Positions 1-5,399 of a stretch of 7,633 nucleotides of DNA are shown in pieces. The translations under genes and the position numbers were made by a program. This DNA is from Paracoccaceae bacterium. Its GTDB lineage: Bacteria; Pseudomonadota; Alphaproteobacteria; Rhodobacterales; Rhodobacteraceae. The notes under the pieces were generated by a model, which was given only the letters and a program-made list of their open reading frames with translations, made no database searches and was not told the DNA's origin. The stretch's first letter is position 1, and each line of letters begins with the position of its first letter. The stretch covers positions 1-7,633 of the forward strand of contig JALQUQ010000122.1 of assembly GCA_023263735.1 (NCBI GenBank). The letters are read 5' to 3'.

Positions 1-1
1 C

Positions 2-676
2 ACCTCATGGGGCGCGGACCTTCCGGGAGAGCCTCGCTTGGGCGATCTGGTGATGCGGATCCTGAAACTGGTGCCCGATCTGCCGCGCCTGCGGATCAGT
101 TCCATTGATTCGATCGAAGCCGATGAAAACCTGATGCAGGCCATCGCGACCGAACCGCGTTTGATGCCGCATCTGCACCTGTCGCTTCAGGCGGGCGACG
201 ACATGATCCTGAAACGGATGAAACGCCGCCACCTGCGCGACGATGCGATTCGGTTCTGTGAAGAGGCCCGCAGGCTGCGTCCCAAAATCATTTTCGGGGC
301 CGATATCATCGCAGGCTTCCCGACCGAAACCGAAGATATGTTTGAAAACAGTCTCAGGCTGGTGGAGGAATGCGATCTGACATTCCTGCATGTTTTCCCG
401 TTCAGCCCGCGCAAGGGCACCCCGGCGGCCCGTATGCCGCAAGTGAAAGGCCCGCTGATCAAAGAGCGCGCCGCCCGTTTGCGCGTGGTGGGAGAGGCCG
501 CCTTGACGCGCCACCTGCTGGCGCAACAGGGGGTGGAGCATCGGATCTTGCTGGAAGGGCCGCGTCTGGGCCGCACCGAGCAATTCACCGAGGTGGAATT
601 TACCGCCGATCAACCCGAAGGCCAGATCATTCAGGCGCGGATCACCGGGTTTAACGGTGGCAGGCTGGCGGCCTGA
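2..676 (+). CDS. mtaB: tRNA (N6-threonylcarbamoyladenosine37-C2)-methylthiotransferase MtaB, C-terminal part
   Basis: This is the 3' half of a gene that starts left of the window; 224 residues and the stop are present. MtaB is a cytoplasmic radical-SAM enzyme that converts t6A37 to ms2t6A37 in tRNAs reading ANN codons. Visible landmarks in order are a TSWGADL segment at the left edge, the LRISSID strand, HLHLSLQAGDD (about in-window residues 59-69), DIIAGFPTETEDMF, and HVFPFSPRKGTPAARMP, which is the MtaB-type version of this block and differs from MiaB or RimO. The last 50 or so residues, with EGPRLGRTEQF and a closing ITGFNGG, look like the TRAM-type RNA-binding domain. The CxxxCxxC cluster that binds the radical-SAM iron-sulfur centre must lie upstream and cannot be checked. 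The next gene starts 27 bases downstream with no terminator between them, so dinB may be co-transcribed. Confidence 0.9.
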   Translation, partial: TSWGADLPGEPRLGDLVMRILKLVPDLPRLRISSIDSIEADENLMQAIATEPRLMPHLHLSLQAGDDMILKRMKRRHLRDDAIRFCEEARRLRPKIIFGADIIAGFPTETEDMFENSLRLVEECDLTFLHVFPFSPRKGTPAARMPQVKGPLIKERAARLRVVGEAALTRHLLAQQGVEHRILLEGPRLGRTEQFTEVEFTADQPEGQIIQARITGFNGGRLAA

Positions 677-703
677 CCCCGTTTTGTTCTATGATCGGGC
701 ATC

Positions 704-1966
704 ATGCCCGCCCTGTGCCGCGATTGCCTGACCCCCTTTGACCACCCGCCGCCGCGGGGGCGCTGCCCGCTGTGCCGGTCGCCGCGGCTTTTGGTGCATG
801 AAGAGCTGTTTTCGCTGTCGATCGCGCATATGGATTGCGATGCGTTTTATGCCAGCGTGGAAAAGCGCGATGATCCCAGCTTGGCCGACAAGGCGGTGAT
901 TGTGGGTGGCGGGCAACGGGGTGTTGTTTCAACCTGCTGCTATATCGCCCGCATTCATGGGGTTCGATCAGCCATGCCGATGTTTCAGGCGCTGAAACTG
1001 TGCCCCGATGCCACAGTGATCAAACCGCGCATGTCGCGGTATGTCGAAGTCTCTCGCCAGATCAAGGCGATGATGGAGGAGATGACGCCCAGCATCGAAC
1101 CGCTCTCCTTGGACGAAGCGTTTCTGGATCTGACGGGAACCGCGCGTTTGCATGGCGCGCCGCCTGCGGTGATGCTGGCGCGACTCTTGAAACGGATGGA
1201 AACGGAGTTGGGGCTTTCCGGCTCGGTCGGACTGTCGCACAACAAGTTTCTGGCCAAGATCGCCTCGGATCTGGACAAACCGCGCGGGTTTTCCGTGGTG
1301 GGGCGGGCGGAAACGCAGGCCTTTCTGACCCCGAAACCCGTTCGGATCATTTGGGGCGTTGGCACGGCCACGCAGGCCGAGTTGGAAAAGGCGGGGATTC
1401 GCACCATTGCCGACTTGCTGCGATGGGATCAGCGCGACCTGACTCAACGGTTCGGGCAAATGGGCGACCGTCTTTGGCATCTGGCGCGGGGCTTGGATAC
1501 GCGGCGAGTCAACCGGGATGAACGGTTGAAGTCGATTTCCAAAGAGACCACGTTTTTCGAAGACACCTCAGACCCCGATCTTTTGGACGGCCATATCTGG
1601 CGGCTTTCGGAACAGGTGGCAGATCGGGCCAAGGCGCGGCAGTTGGCTGGGCGGACGGTCACGCTCAAGCTGAAAAAGGATGATTTTCAACTGGTCACCC
1701 GCCGTCATGCCCTCTCTGATCCAACGCAGATCGCGGATCGCATTTACCGCGCTGCGCATGACCTGTTGACCCATGCCAATGTTTCGGGGCCATTTCGGCT
1801 GATCGGGGTGGGGATCTCTGATCTGTTTCCCGAAGATCAGGCGGATCGCTCGGGCGATCTCTTGGACCCTCTGGCGCACAAGCGCGCGGCCGCAGAGCGG
1901 GCAACCGATGCCATTCGCGCCCGATTCGGCTCTGACGCGATCATCAAGGGGCGATCACTTCGCTGA
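704..1966 (+). CDS. dinB: DNA polymerase IV (Y-family translesion polymerase)
   Basis: This 420-residue protein is an error-prone polymerase that copies past DNA lesions. Seen in the sequence: a CxxC-x12-CxxC zinc-ribbon-like head (C5, C8, C21, C24), then the polymerase core with the metal-binding block HMDCDAFYASVEKRD (D44; Y49 at the steric-gate position) and SLDEAF (D137, E138). Further on are SHNKFLAKIASDLDKPRG (179-195), a helix-hairpin-helix around 217-240 and the little-finger domain from about 270 to 375. The first 40 residues are absent from E. coli DinB; from memory they are usual in alphaproteobacterial DinB, which supports the ATG at 704 over the internal ATG at 830. No Shine-Dalgarno sequence precedes 704. 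A clamp-binding QLxLGL tail like that of E. coli is not seen; ISDLF (371-375) may replace it, which is an inference. It runs in the same direction as mtaB and converges on the next gene. Confidence 0.95.
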   Translation: MPALCRDCLTPFDHPPPRGRCPLCRSPRLLVHEELFSLSIAHMDCDAFYASVEKRDDPSLADKAVIVGGGQRGVVSTCCYIARIHGVRSAMPMFQALKLCPDATVIKPRMSRYVEVSRQIKAMMEEMTPSIEPLSLDEAFLDLTGTARLHGAPPAVMLARLLKRMETELGLSGSVGLSHNKFLAKIASDLDKPRGFSVVGRAETQAFLTPKPVRIIWGVGTATQAELEKAGIRTIADLLRWDQRDLTQRFGQMGDRLWHLARGLDTRRVNRDERLKSISKETTFFEDTSDPDLLDGHIWRLSEQVADRAKARQLAGRTVTLKLKKDDFQLVTRRHALSDPTQIADRIYRAAHDLLTHANVSGPFRLIGVGISDLFPEDQADRSGDLLDPLAHKRAAAERATDAIRARFGSDAIIKGRSLR

Positions 1967-1969
1967 TCG

Positions 1970-2830
1970 TCACTCGGCCGCCAGCGGAAGATCTGCCCGG
2001 CCCAATCGTGCGATTCGGGCGATGATCGTGTCGAGCAGCGTCTTGAAGGATTGAAAATCGGCAGATCGGGTGACCGTCGCCTCATCCATGTAAAGCGAGC
2101 GGTCGATTTCCACCTGAATCGCGTGAAACCCACGCGTGGGGCGGCCATAGGCTTGCGTGATATAGGCGCCCGAGAACGGCGTATTGCGCACGACGCGCAA
2201 TCCGCTGCTGACGAAAGCATCCTCGATCTGGTCCATCACGTCGCGGCTGGCTGCGGCACCGAATCTGTCCCCCAACACGACCTGAGGCCGCGCCGCCCCC
2301 GGACGGCTGTGCATTTCGATGGCCTCGTGCGGCATCGAGTGACAATCCACCAGAATCGACTTCCCGAATCGTCTGACAGACTCCTCGGTCAGGCGGCGCA
2401 ATTCTGCGTGATAGGGCCGCCAATGCTGATCAATGCGCCACTGCGCCTCGGTCAAAGACAGTTTTCCGGAATAGATCGCGCGCCCACCCGCCACGACACG
2501 GGGAATCACCCCAAGGCCGGATGCGATGCGCGGATTGTGCGGGCTGCGCTGCACCCCATCGACCACCGCCGGGTCAAGTTCGTCGCAGGCCCTGTTCATG
2601 TCGATATAGGCGCGCGGGGCCTTGGCACACAGCAATTGCGCGCCAAACTGTGGTGCTGATTGGAAAAGATCATCAACGAACGCATCTTCGGATGACCGGA
2701 TCGTCAGGGGATCAAGCGTCGAATTCGCCAAGAAATCCAAAGGATATTCCCGCCCGCTGTGCGGCGAGGAAAACACCACGGGCGTTAGAACCTGGGTGGG
2801 TTTCAACAGATAAAAGGCGTCGCCGTGCAT
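1970..2830 (-). CDS. N-formylglutamate amidohydrolase family protein
   Basis: This 286-residue protein belongs to the zinc-dependent N-formylglutamate amidohydrolase family (HutG/FGase), which hydrolyses N-formyl-L-glutamate to formate and glutamate in one route of histidine breakdown. Motifs seen are FSSPHSGREYP (H24), the SSEDAFVDDLF helix (46-56), YIDMNRACDELDP (D77, N79, R80), GVIPR, LVDCHSMP (D162, H164, S165) and AIQVEIDRSLYMDE (E241, R244). These are the usual metal and substrate blocks, so the enzyme looks intact. There is no signal peptide, so it is probably cytoplasmic. The start is well fixed: AAGGAGA lies 4 bases before the ATG and a good promoter lies just upstream. No hutH, hutU or hutI is beside it, so the true substrate could be another N-formyl amino acid. 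It converges on dinB with 3 bases between the two stop codons. Confidence 0.9.
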   Translation of the reverse strand: MHGDAFYLLKPTQVLTPVVFSSPHSGREYPLDFLANSTLDPLTIRSSEDAFVDDLFQSAPQFGAQLLCAKAPRAYIDMNRACDELDPAVVDGVQRSPHNPRIASGLGVIPRVVAGGRAIYSGKLSLTEAQWRIDQHWRPYHAELRRLTEESVRRFGKSILVDCHSMPHEAIEMHSRPGAARPQVVLGDRFGAAASRDVMDQIEDAFVSSGLRVVRNTPFSGAYITQAYGRPTRGFHAIQVEIDRSLYMDEATVTRSADFQSFKTLLDTIIARIARLGRADLPLAAE

Positions 2831-2834
2831 GAAT

Positions 2835-2841
2835 TCTCCTT
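2835..2841 (-). promoter_or_regulatory. Ribosome binding site of the amidohydrolase gene
   Basis: AAGGAGA on the minus strand, 4 bases before the ATG whose A is at 2830. It is nearly a perfect Shine-Dalgarno sequence and decides the start codon. Confidence 0.8.
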
Positions 2842-2847
2842 GGAAAC

Positions 2848-2875
2848 ATCATACCTGTGATGCGTGTTTGTCCAA
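2848..2875 (-). promoter_or_regulatory. Probable sigma-70 type promoter of the amidohydrolase gene
   Basis: On the minus strand, TTGGAC (2870-2875) and TATGAT (2848-2853) are 16 bases apart. The -10 box matches the consensus at five of six positions. Transcription would begin near 2841, leaving a leader of only about 11 bases that is almost entirely the Shine-Dalgarno sequence. A 10-base palindrome lies 3 bases upstream of the -35 box. The boxes are seen; use as a promoter is inferred. Confidence 0.55.
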
Positions 2876-2878
2876 AGG

Positions 2879-2888
2879 CCAAATTTGG
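2879..2888. promoter_or_regulatory. Perfect palindrome CCAAATTTGG, possible operator
   Basis: A perfect 10-base inverted repeat sits 3 bases beyond the -35 box of the minus-strand amidohydrolase promoter and about 50 bases before the tRNA promoter. Its position would suit a regulator of the amidohydrolase gene. I do not recognise the site, and a 10-base palindrome can arise by chance. Confidence 0.3.
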
Positions 2889-2937
2889 GCAAGTTCATGA
2901 CCAGACTGTTGAAAGTCGGTTTCCTGCCGTTCCCCCC

Positions 2938-2966
2938 TTGCAGCCCGTTCTGGAAGTGGCTATAGA
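2938..2966 (+). promoter_or_regulatory. Probable promoter of the tRNA-Val gene
   Basis: TTGCAG (2938-2943) and TATAGA (2961-2966) are separated by 17 bases. The spacing is ideal, and a -10 of the form CTATAGA is what I expect for stable-RNA promoters in this group. The start of transcription would fall near 2973, about 47 bases before the mature tRNA. Confidence 0.6.
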
Positions 2967-3019
2967 CCCCCCCACACCGAAGCTGTGGCGACAGAAATGC
3001 CACGCAGCACCGGGCAAGT

Positions 3020-3094
3020 GGGCGGTTAGCTCAGCGGTAGAGCACTACGTTGACATCGTAGTGGCCACTGGTTCGATCCCAGTACCGCCCACCA
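3020..3094 (+). tRNA. tRNA-Val(GAC)
   Basis: The sequence folds into a full cloverleaf. The acceptor stem GGGCGGT (3020-3026) pairs perfectly with ACCGCCC (3084-3090). The D stem is GCTC/GAGC, the anticodon stem is CTACG/CGTAG with loop TTGACAT and anticodon GAC at 3052-3054. The variable loop has 5 bases, and the T arm ACTGG-TTCGATC-CCAGT is perfect. A discriminator A and an encoded CCA end (3092-3094) follow, giving 75 bases. It reads valine codons GUC and GUU. A promoter precedes it and a terminator follows within 7 bases, so it appears to be a single-gene unit. Confidence 0.97.
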
Positions 3095-3100
3095 TTCACC

Positions 3101-3130
3101 GCCCCCGTTCGCGGGGGCATATGTTTTCTT
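3101..3130 (+). terminator. Intrinsic terminator after tRNA-Val
   Basis: A 7-base-pair G+C-rich stem (GCCCCCG 3101-3107 with CGGGGGC 3112-3118) closes on a TTCG loop and is followed by a T-rich tract (ATATGTTTTCTT, 3119-3130). It starts 7 bases after the tRNA CCA end. Confidence 0.8.
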
Positions 3131-3169
3131 CTGGCGCGTGATGCGCCGCGACAGGTAGAGGAGACCGCT

Positions 3170-3295
3170 ATGAAAGTTGCGAACTCGCTCCGCTCGCTGA
3201 AGACGCGTCACCGCGATTGCCAGATCGTGCGCCGCAAAGGCCGCGTCTATGTGATCAACAAGACGCAAAAGCGTTACAAAGCCCGTCAGGGCTGA
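3170..3295 (+). CDS. rpmJ: 50S ribosomal protein L36, zinc-independent (C-minus) type
   Basis: This short gene encodes 41 residues beginning [20 protein letters not shown] and ending RYKARQG, a clear bacterial L36, a small basic protein of the large ribosomal subunit. The zinc-binding form has three cysteines and a histidine. Here only C17 is kept of the cysteines; H14 stands at the first Cys position, N30 at the third and Y36 at the histidine position. It is therefore the form that folds without zinc, which is the normal form in Rhodobacteraceae as far as I know. AGGAG (3159-3163) lies 6 bases before the ATG. The gene sits between two terminators and so looks monocistronic, though its own promoter is not obvious. 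A 5-base-pair hairpin (3133-3147) lies in the region just before the Shine-Dalgarno sequence. Confidence 0.96.
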   Translation: MKVANSLRSLKTRHRDCQIVRRKGRVYVINKTQKRYKARQG

Positions 3296-3320
3296 TCGCT
3301 TCCCGGCGAGGGAATTTCAA

Positions 3321-3357
3321 AGGGCCGCTGCGGGCAACCGCGCGGCCCTTTTCTTTT
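3321..3357 (+). terminator. Strong intrinsic terminator after rpmJ
   Basis: AGGGCCGC (3321-3328) pairs perfectly with GCGGCCCT (3342-3349). The inner GCGG (3330-3333) pairs with CCGC (3338-3341), leaving a GCAA tetraloop and one bulged T at 3329. That makes a 12-base-pair stem, followed by the T-rich tract TTTCTTTT. It separates rpmJ from the paiB-like gene. Confidence 0.9.
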
Positions 3358-3406
3358 GCGCCAAGGCCGGATCAGATGACCGCGACCAATCACAGGGGGG
3401 AAACCG

Positions 3407-4030
3407 ATGCATCCCAATCCGGCTTTCCGTGGTGCCAGCCAAGAACAGAACCTGGCCTTTGCCCGCCAGATTGGTTTTGGAACCTTGGTCATCACTGCGG
3501 CACGCGGGCCCGAATTGGCGCATGTCCCGTTTGTTTTGGCCAATGACGGGTCGCTGGCCGACATTCACCTTGCCCGGTCAAACCCGATTGCCCGCGCCGA
3601 TTTGCCGACAAAGGCCGTTTTGTCGGTGCAGGGGCCGCATCATTACATCAGCCCCGATTGGTACGGCCCCCATACCGATCAGGTGCCGACTTGGAATTAT
3701 GTCGCTGTTCATCTGCGGGGCACTTTGGAACCGCTTCCTCCAGAAGGTCTTGAGCCGCAAATCACCGCCCTTTCGGCCGAGCACGAGAATCGGTTGATCC
3801 CGGGTAAACGGCCGTGGACCACGGATAAAATGAGCCCCGGCTCGATGGAGCGGATGATGCGGATGATCCTGCCCTTCCGTCTGCGGATCGAAACCGTTGA
3901 TGGCACATGGAAGCTGAACCAGAATAAAACCATAGAAATCCGTGCCCGCGCCGCTGCGGCCTTGGGTGCGCAAGGCGGCGTTCCAGATGCCGTTGCGCTG
4001 TCCCGGTTGATGTGCCCAAAGGCTGATTGA
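3407..4030 (+). CDS. PaiB-family FMN-binding (negative) transcriptional regulator-like protein
   Basis: This 207-residue protein has the full set of PaiB-family blocks: AHVPFVL (38-44), HLARSNP (54-60), QGPHHYISPDWY (75-86), VPTWNYVAVH (93-102), the SMERMMRMI helix with PFRLRIE (146-161) and GTWKLNQNK (166-174). The fold is the split-barrel flavin-binding type. The family takes its name from Bacillus subtilis PaiB, linked to repression of sporulation and protease genes, but the biochemical role of most members is unknown and direct DNA binding is doubtful. The protein is likely cytoplasmic. AGGGGGGAA (3394-3402) precedes the ATG and fixes the start. The rpmJ terminator upstream means it needs its own promoter, which I could not place. 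The phzF-like gene follows after 94 bases in the same direction. Confidence 0.88.
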   Translation: MHPNPAFRGASQEQNLAFARQIGFGTLVITAARGPELAHVPFVLANDGSLADIHLARSNPIARADLPTKAVLSVQGPHHYISPDWYGPHTDQVPTWNYVAVHLRGTLEPLPPEGLEPQITALSAEHENRLIPGKRPWTTDKMSPGSMERMMRMILPFRLRIETVDGTWKLNQNKTIEIRARAAAALGAQGGVPDAVALSRLMCPKAD

Positions 4031-4056
4031 TTTCCAATCTGGAAAAACAGTGTTTT
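4031..4056 (+). repeat. Two adjoining small inverted repeats after the paiB-like gene
   Basis: TTTCCA-ATC-TGGAAA (4031-4045) starts directly after the stop codon and overlaps AAAAC-AGT-GTTTT (4044-4056). The stems are short and A+T-rich. They could be a weak terminator, a protein-binding site, or chance. Confidence 0.35.
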
Positions 4057-4071
4057 CATGGCAACTTAGCG

Positions 4072-4100
4072 CTGCACGGTTGCAGGAAAGGGCGTATGGT
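4072..4100 (+). promoter_or_regulatory. Possible weak promoter before the phzF-like gene
   Basis: CTGCAC (4072-4077) and TATGGT (4095-4100) are 17 bases apart, and transcription would start about 18 bases before the ATG. The -10 box is fair and the -35 box is poor, so this is only a candidate; read-through from the paiB-like gene is the alternative. Confidence 0.25.
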
Positions 4101-4124
4101 TCCCGCAGTTGTTTAGGGGGTAGC

Positions 4125-5006
4125 ATGCGCGATTTTCGGGTGGTCGACGTCTTTACCTCGATTCATTTGCAGGGAAATCCCGTCGCCGTTGTCATGGGGG
4201 CAGACGGACTCAGCGCCGAGGACATGCAAAAGATCGCTTCTTGGACCAACCTGTCCGAGACGACGTTTCACCTGCAACCCACCAATCCCATGGCCGATTA
4301 TCGTCTGCGGATTTTCACGCCCGTTTGCGAACTGCCCTTTGCGGGCCATCCGACGCTTGGCAGTGCCCATGCGCTGATCGAGGCGGGCCTGATCAAGCCG
4401 CAGTCGAATGCTGTCGTGCAAGAATGTGAAAGCGGGCTGATCCCCATCGCGATCGAAGGGCAGGGCCCGGCGCGGCTTTTGCATCTGTGCCTGCCCCAAG
4501 CCCGCTTTACCGAACTGTCCGAAAGCGACCTTGACGCGCTGCGTGGGGTGCTCAGGGCCGCTCCGAAAACGACGATGCGACCGGCGATCGTGGATGTTGG
4601 CCCCCGCTGGCTGGTGATCGAATTGGACGACGCCGACGCCGTGCTGGCGCTAAAGCCCGATCCTGCGGCGCTGTCGGCATTTGAACAGGGGCTGAACCTT
4701 GTTGGGGTGACGGTGTTCGGGCACCATCCTGATGGCCAAAGCAGCTATGAGGTGCGGTCCTTTGCCCCCTCAAGCGGGATGTACGAAGACCCGGTCTGTG
4801 GCAGCGGAAATGGTGCCGTGGGGGCCTATTTGCTGCGGTCTGGGGTGCTGCAAGACGGGTCGGCCTATCAGGCGACTCAGGGGCAATGCCTGGGGCGTGA
4901 CGGGCGTATTTTCATCCGGGTGTCCGAGGGGCGCGTGCATGTCGGCGGTCAGGCCGTGACAACCGTGTTGGGCCGCCTTCGCCTGCCAACGGGGGCGGAT
5001 GTCTGA
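4125..5006 (+). CDS. PhzF family protein (phenazine biosynthesis-like isomerase/epimerase fold)
   Basis: This 293-residue protein has the duplicated fold shared with diaminopimelate epimerase. PhzF itself isomerises a dihydro-hydroxyanthranilate intermediate in phenazine synthesis, but most homologues, this one included, have no known substrate. Seen in the sequence: VVDVFTS near the start, GNPVAVV (17-23), NLSETTF with E45 at the catalytic glutamate position of PhzF, CELPFAGHPTLGSAHAL (68-84), and EDPVCGSGNGAVGAYLL (221-237). C225 lies where diaminopimelate epimerase has its second catalytic cysteine; in my recollection PhzF proper has threonine there. The ATG at 4125 is chosen because AGGGGG (4115-4120) precedes it and MRDFRVVDVF matches the family N-terminus. 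An in-frame ATG at 4050 would add 25 unmatched residues. No phenazine genes are nearby, so phenazine synthesis should not be inferred. Confidence 0.9.
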   Translation: MRDFRVVDVFTSIHLQGNPVAVVMGADGLSAEDMQKIASWTNLSETTFHLQPTNPMADYRLRIFTPVCELPFAGHPTLGSAHALIEAGLIKPQSNAVVQECESGLIPIAIEGQGPARLLHLCLPQARFTELSESDLDALRGVLRAAPKTTMRPAIVDVGPRWLVIELDDADAVLALKPDPAALSAFEQGLNLVGVTVFGHHPDGQSSYEVRSFAPSSGMYEDPVCGSGNGAVGAYLLRSGVLQDGSAYQATQGQCLGRDGRIFIRVSEGRVHVGGQAVTTVLGRLRLPTGADV

Positions 5007-5047
5007 TCCCCCGCATCGATTCGCCTCTCCTTTGCGCCCCGGTTTCA

Positions 5048-5077
5048 TTGGACAGATCTCCTTTGCTTGCCTAGCAT
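5048..5077 (+). promoter_or_regulatory. Possible promoter before the 98-residue gene
   Basis: TTGGAC (5048-5053) and TAGCAT (5072-5077) are separated by 18 bases. The fit is moderate. If it is used, the transcript would start near 5084 and would lack the left arm of the hairpin at 5075-5100. Confidence 0.3.
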
Positions 5078-5100
5078 CCTCTGTATGAAACCGGAGGATG
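5075..5100 (+). promoter_or_regulatory. Hairpin covering the Shine-Dalgarno sequence of the 98-residue gene
   Basis: CATCCTCTG (5075-5083) pairs with CGGAGGATG (5092-5100) over 9 base pairs, one of them G-U, with an 8-base loop. The right arm contains the whole GGAGG (5093-5097) that lies 5 bases before the ATG at 5103. In RNA reading through from upstream this would hide the ribosome site. The complementarity is seen; a regulatory role is inferred. Confidence 0.45.
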
Positions 5101-5102
5101 TG

Positions 5103-5399
5103 ATGCCGCTTCCCCTTGCGCCGCTTTTGCCGATTGCCCTGCGCCTTGGCGCGGTGGCCGCCGTGGGCTTTGCCGCCAAAAAGATCATTGCCGCAAAGAC
5201 ATGGACGGGCCGTACCGATCAACGGGCCGAAGATGCGATGGACGACTTGGGCGAGGGTCTTTCGACCCATCGGCCCAAGGATGCGCCCGGTCAAGGCAAC
5301 GCCGGAATGCGGCTGCGGCGGACCCTCCGCTTTCGGGGCAAGACGTATGAACTTGACGCCAGCGCGCTGGCCCGGGTCCGGATCAAGGAAATCGAATGA
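5103..5399 (+). CDS. Conserved-looking small protein of unknown function, probable N-terminal membrane anchor
   Basis: This gene encodes 98 residues that I cannot assign to a named family, although similar small proteins occur in Rhodobacteraceae as I recall. Residues 3-26 are a hydrophobic, alanine- and leucine-rich stretch with one arginine (R14), followed by KK, which fits an inner-membrane anchor with the rest in the cytoplasm. An acidic block DQRAEDAMDDLGEGL (39-53) follows, then a proline- and glycine-rich linker, and a basic C-terminal part (LRRTLRFRGKTYELDASALARVRI) with a beta-strand look. The ATG at 5103 is preferred because GGAGG stands 5 bases before it; an in-frame ATG at 5085 lacks such a site. 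Its stop overlaps the next start as ATGA, so it is translationally coupled to the GST gene and may help place that enzyme at the membrane, which is speculation. Confidence 0.75.
   Translation: MPLPLAPLLPIALRLGAVAAVGFAAKKIIAAKTWTGRTDQRAEDAMDDLGEGLSTHRPKDAPGQGNAGMRLRRTLRFRGKTYELDASALARVRIKEIE

Noticed and set aside
686..700. Possible alphaproteobacterial LexA box (GTTC-N7-GTTC type) before dinB
   Set aside because: Only the first half GTTC (686-689) fits; the bases 7 further on are GGGC.
2051..2659. 202-codon open frame on the plus strand
   Set aside because: It is the antisense shadow of the amidohydrolase gene, which has clear family motifs.
2857..3141. 94-codon open frame across the tRNA
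   Set aside because: It runs through the tRNA-Val gene, its promoter and its terminator; it has no ribosome site of note.
4050..4124. Longer N-terminus for the phzF-like gene
   Set aside because: The extra 25 residues do not match the family, and the good ribosome site lies before 4125.
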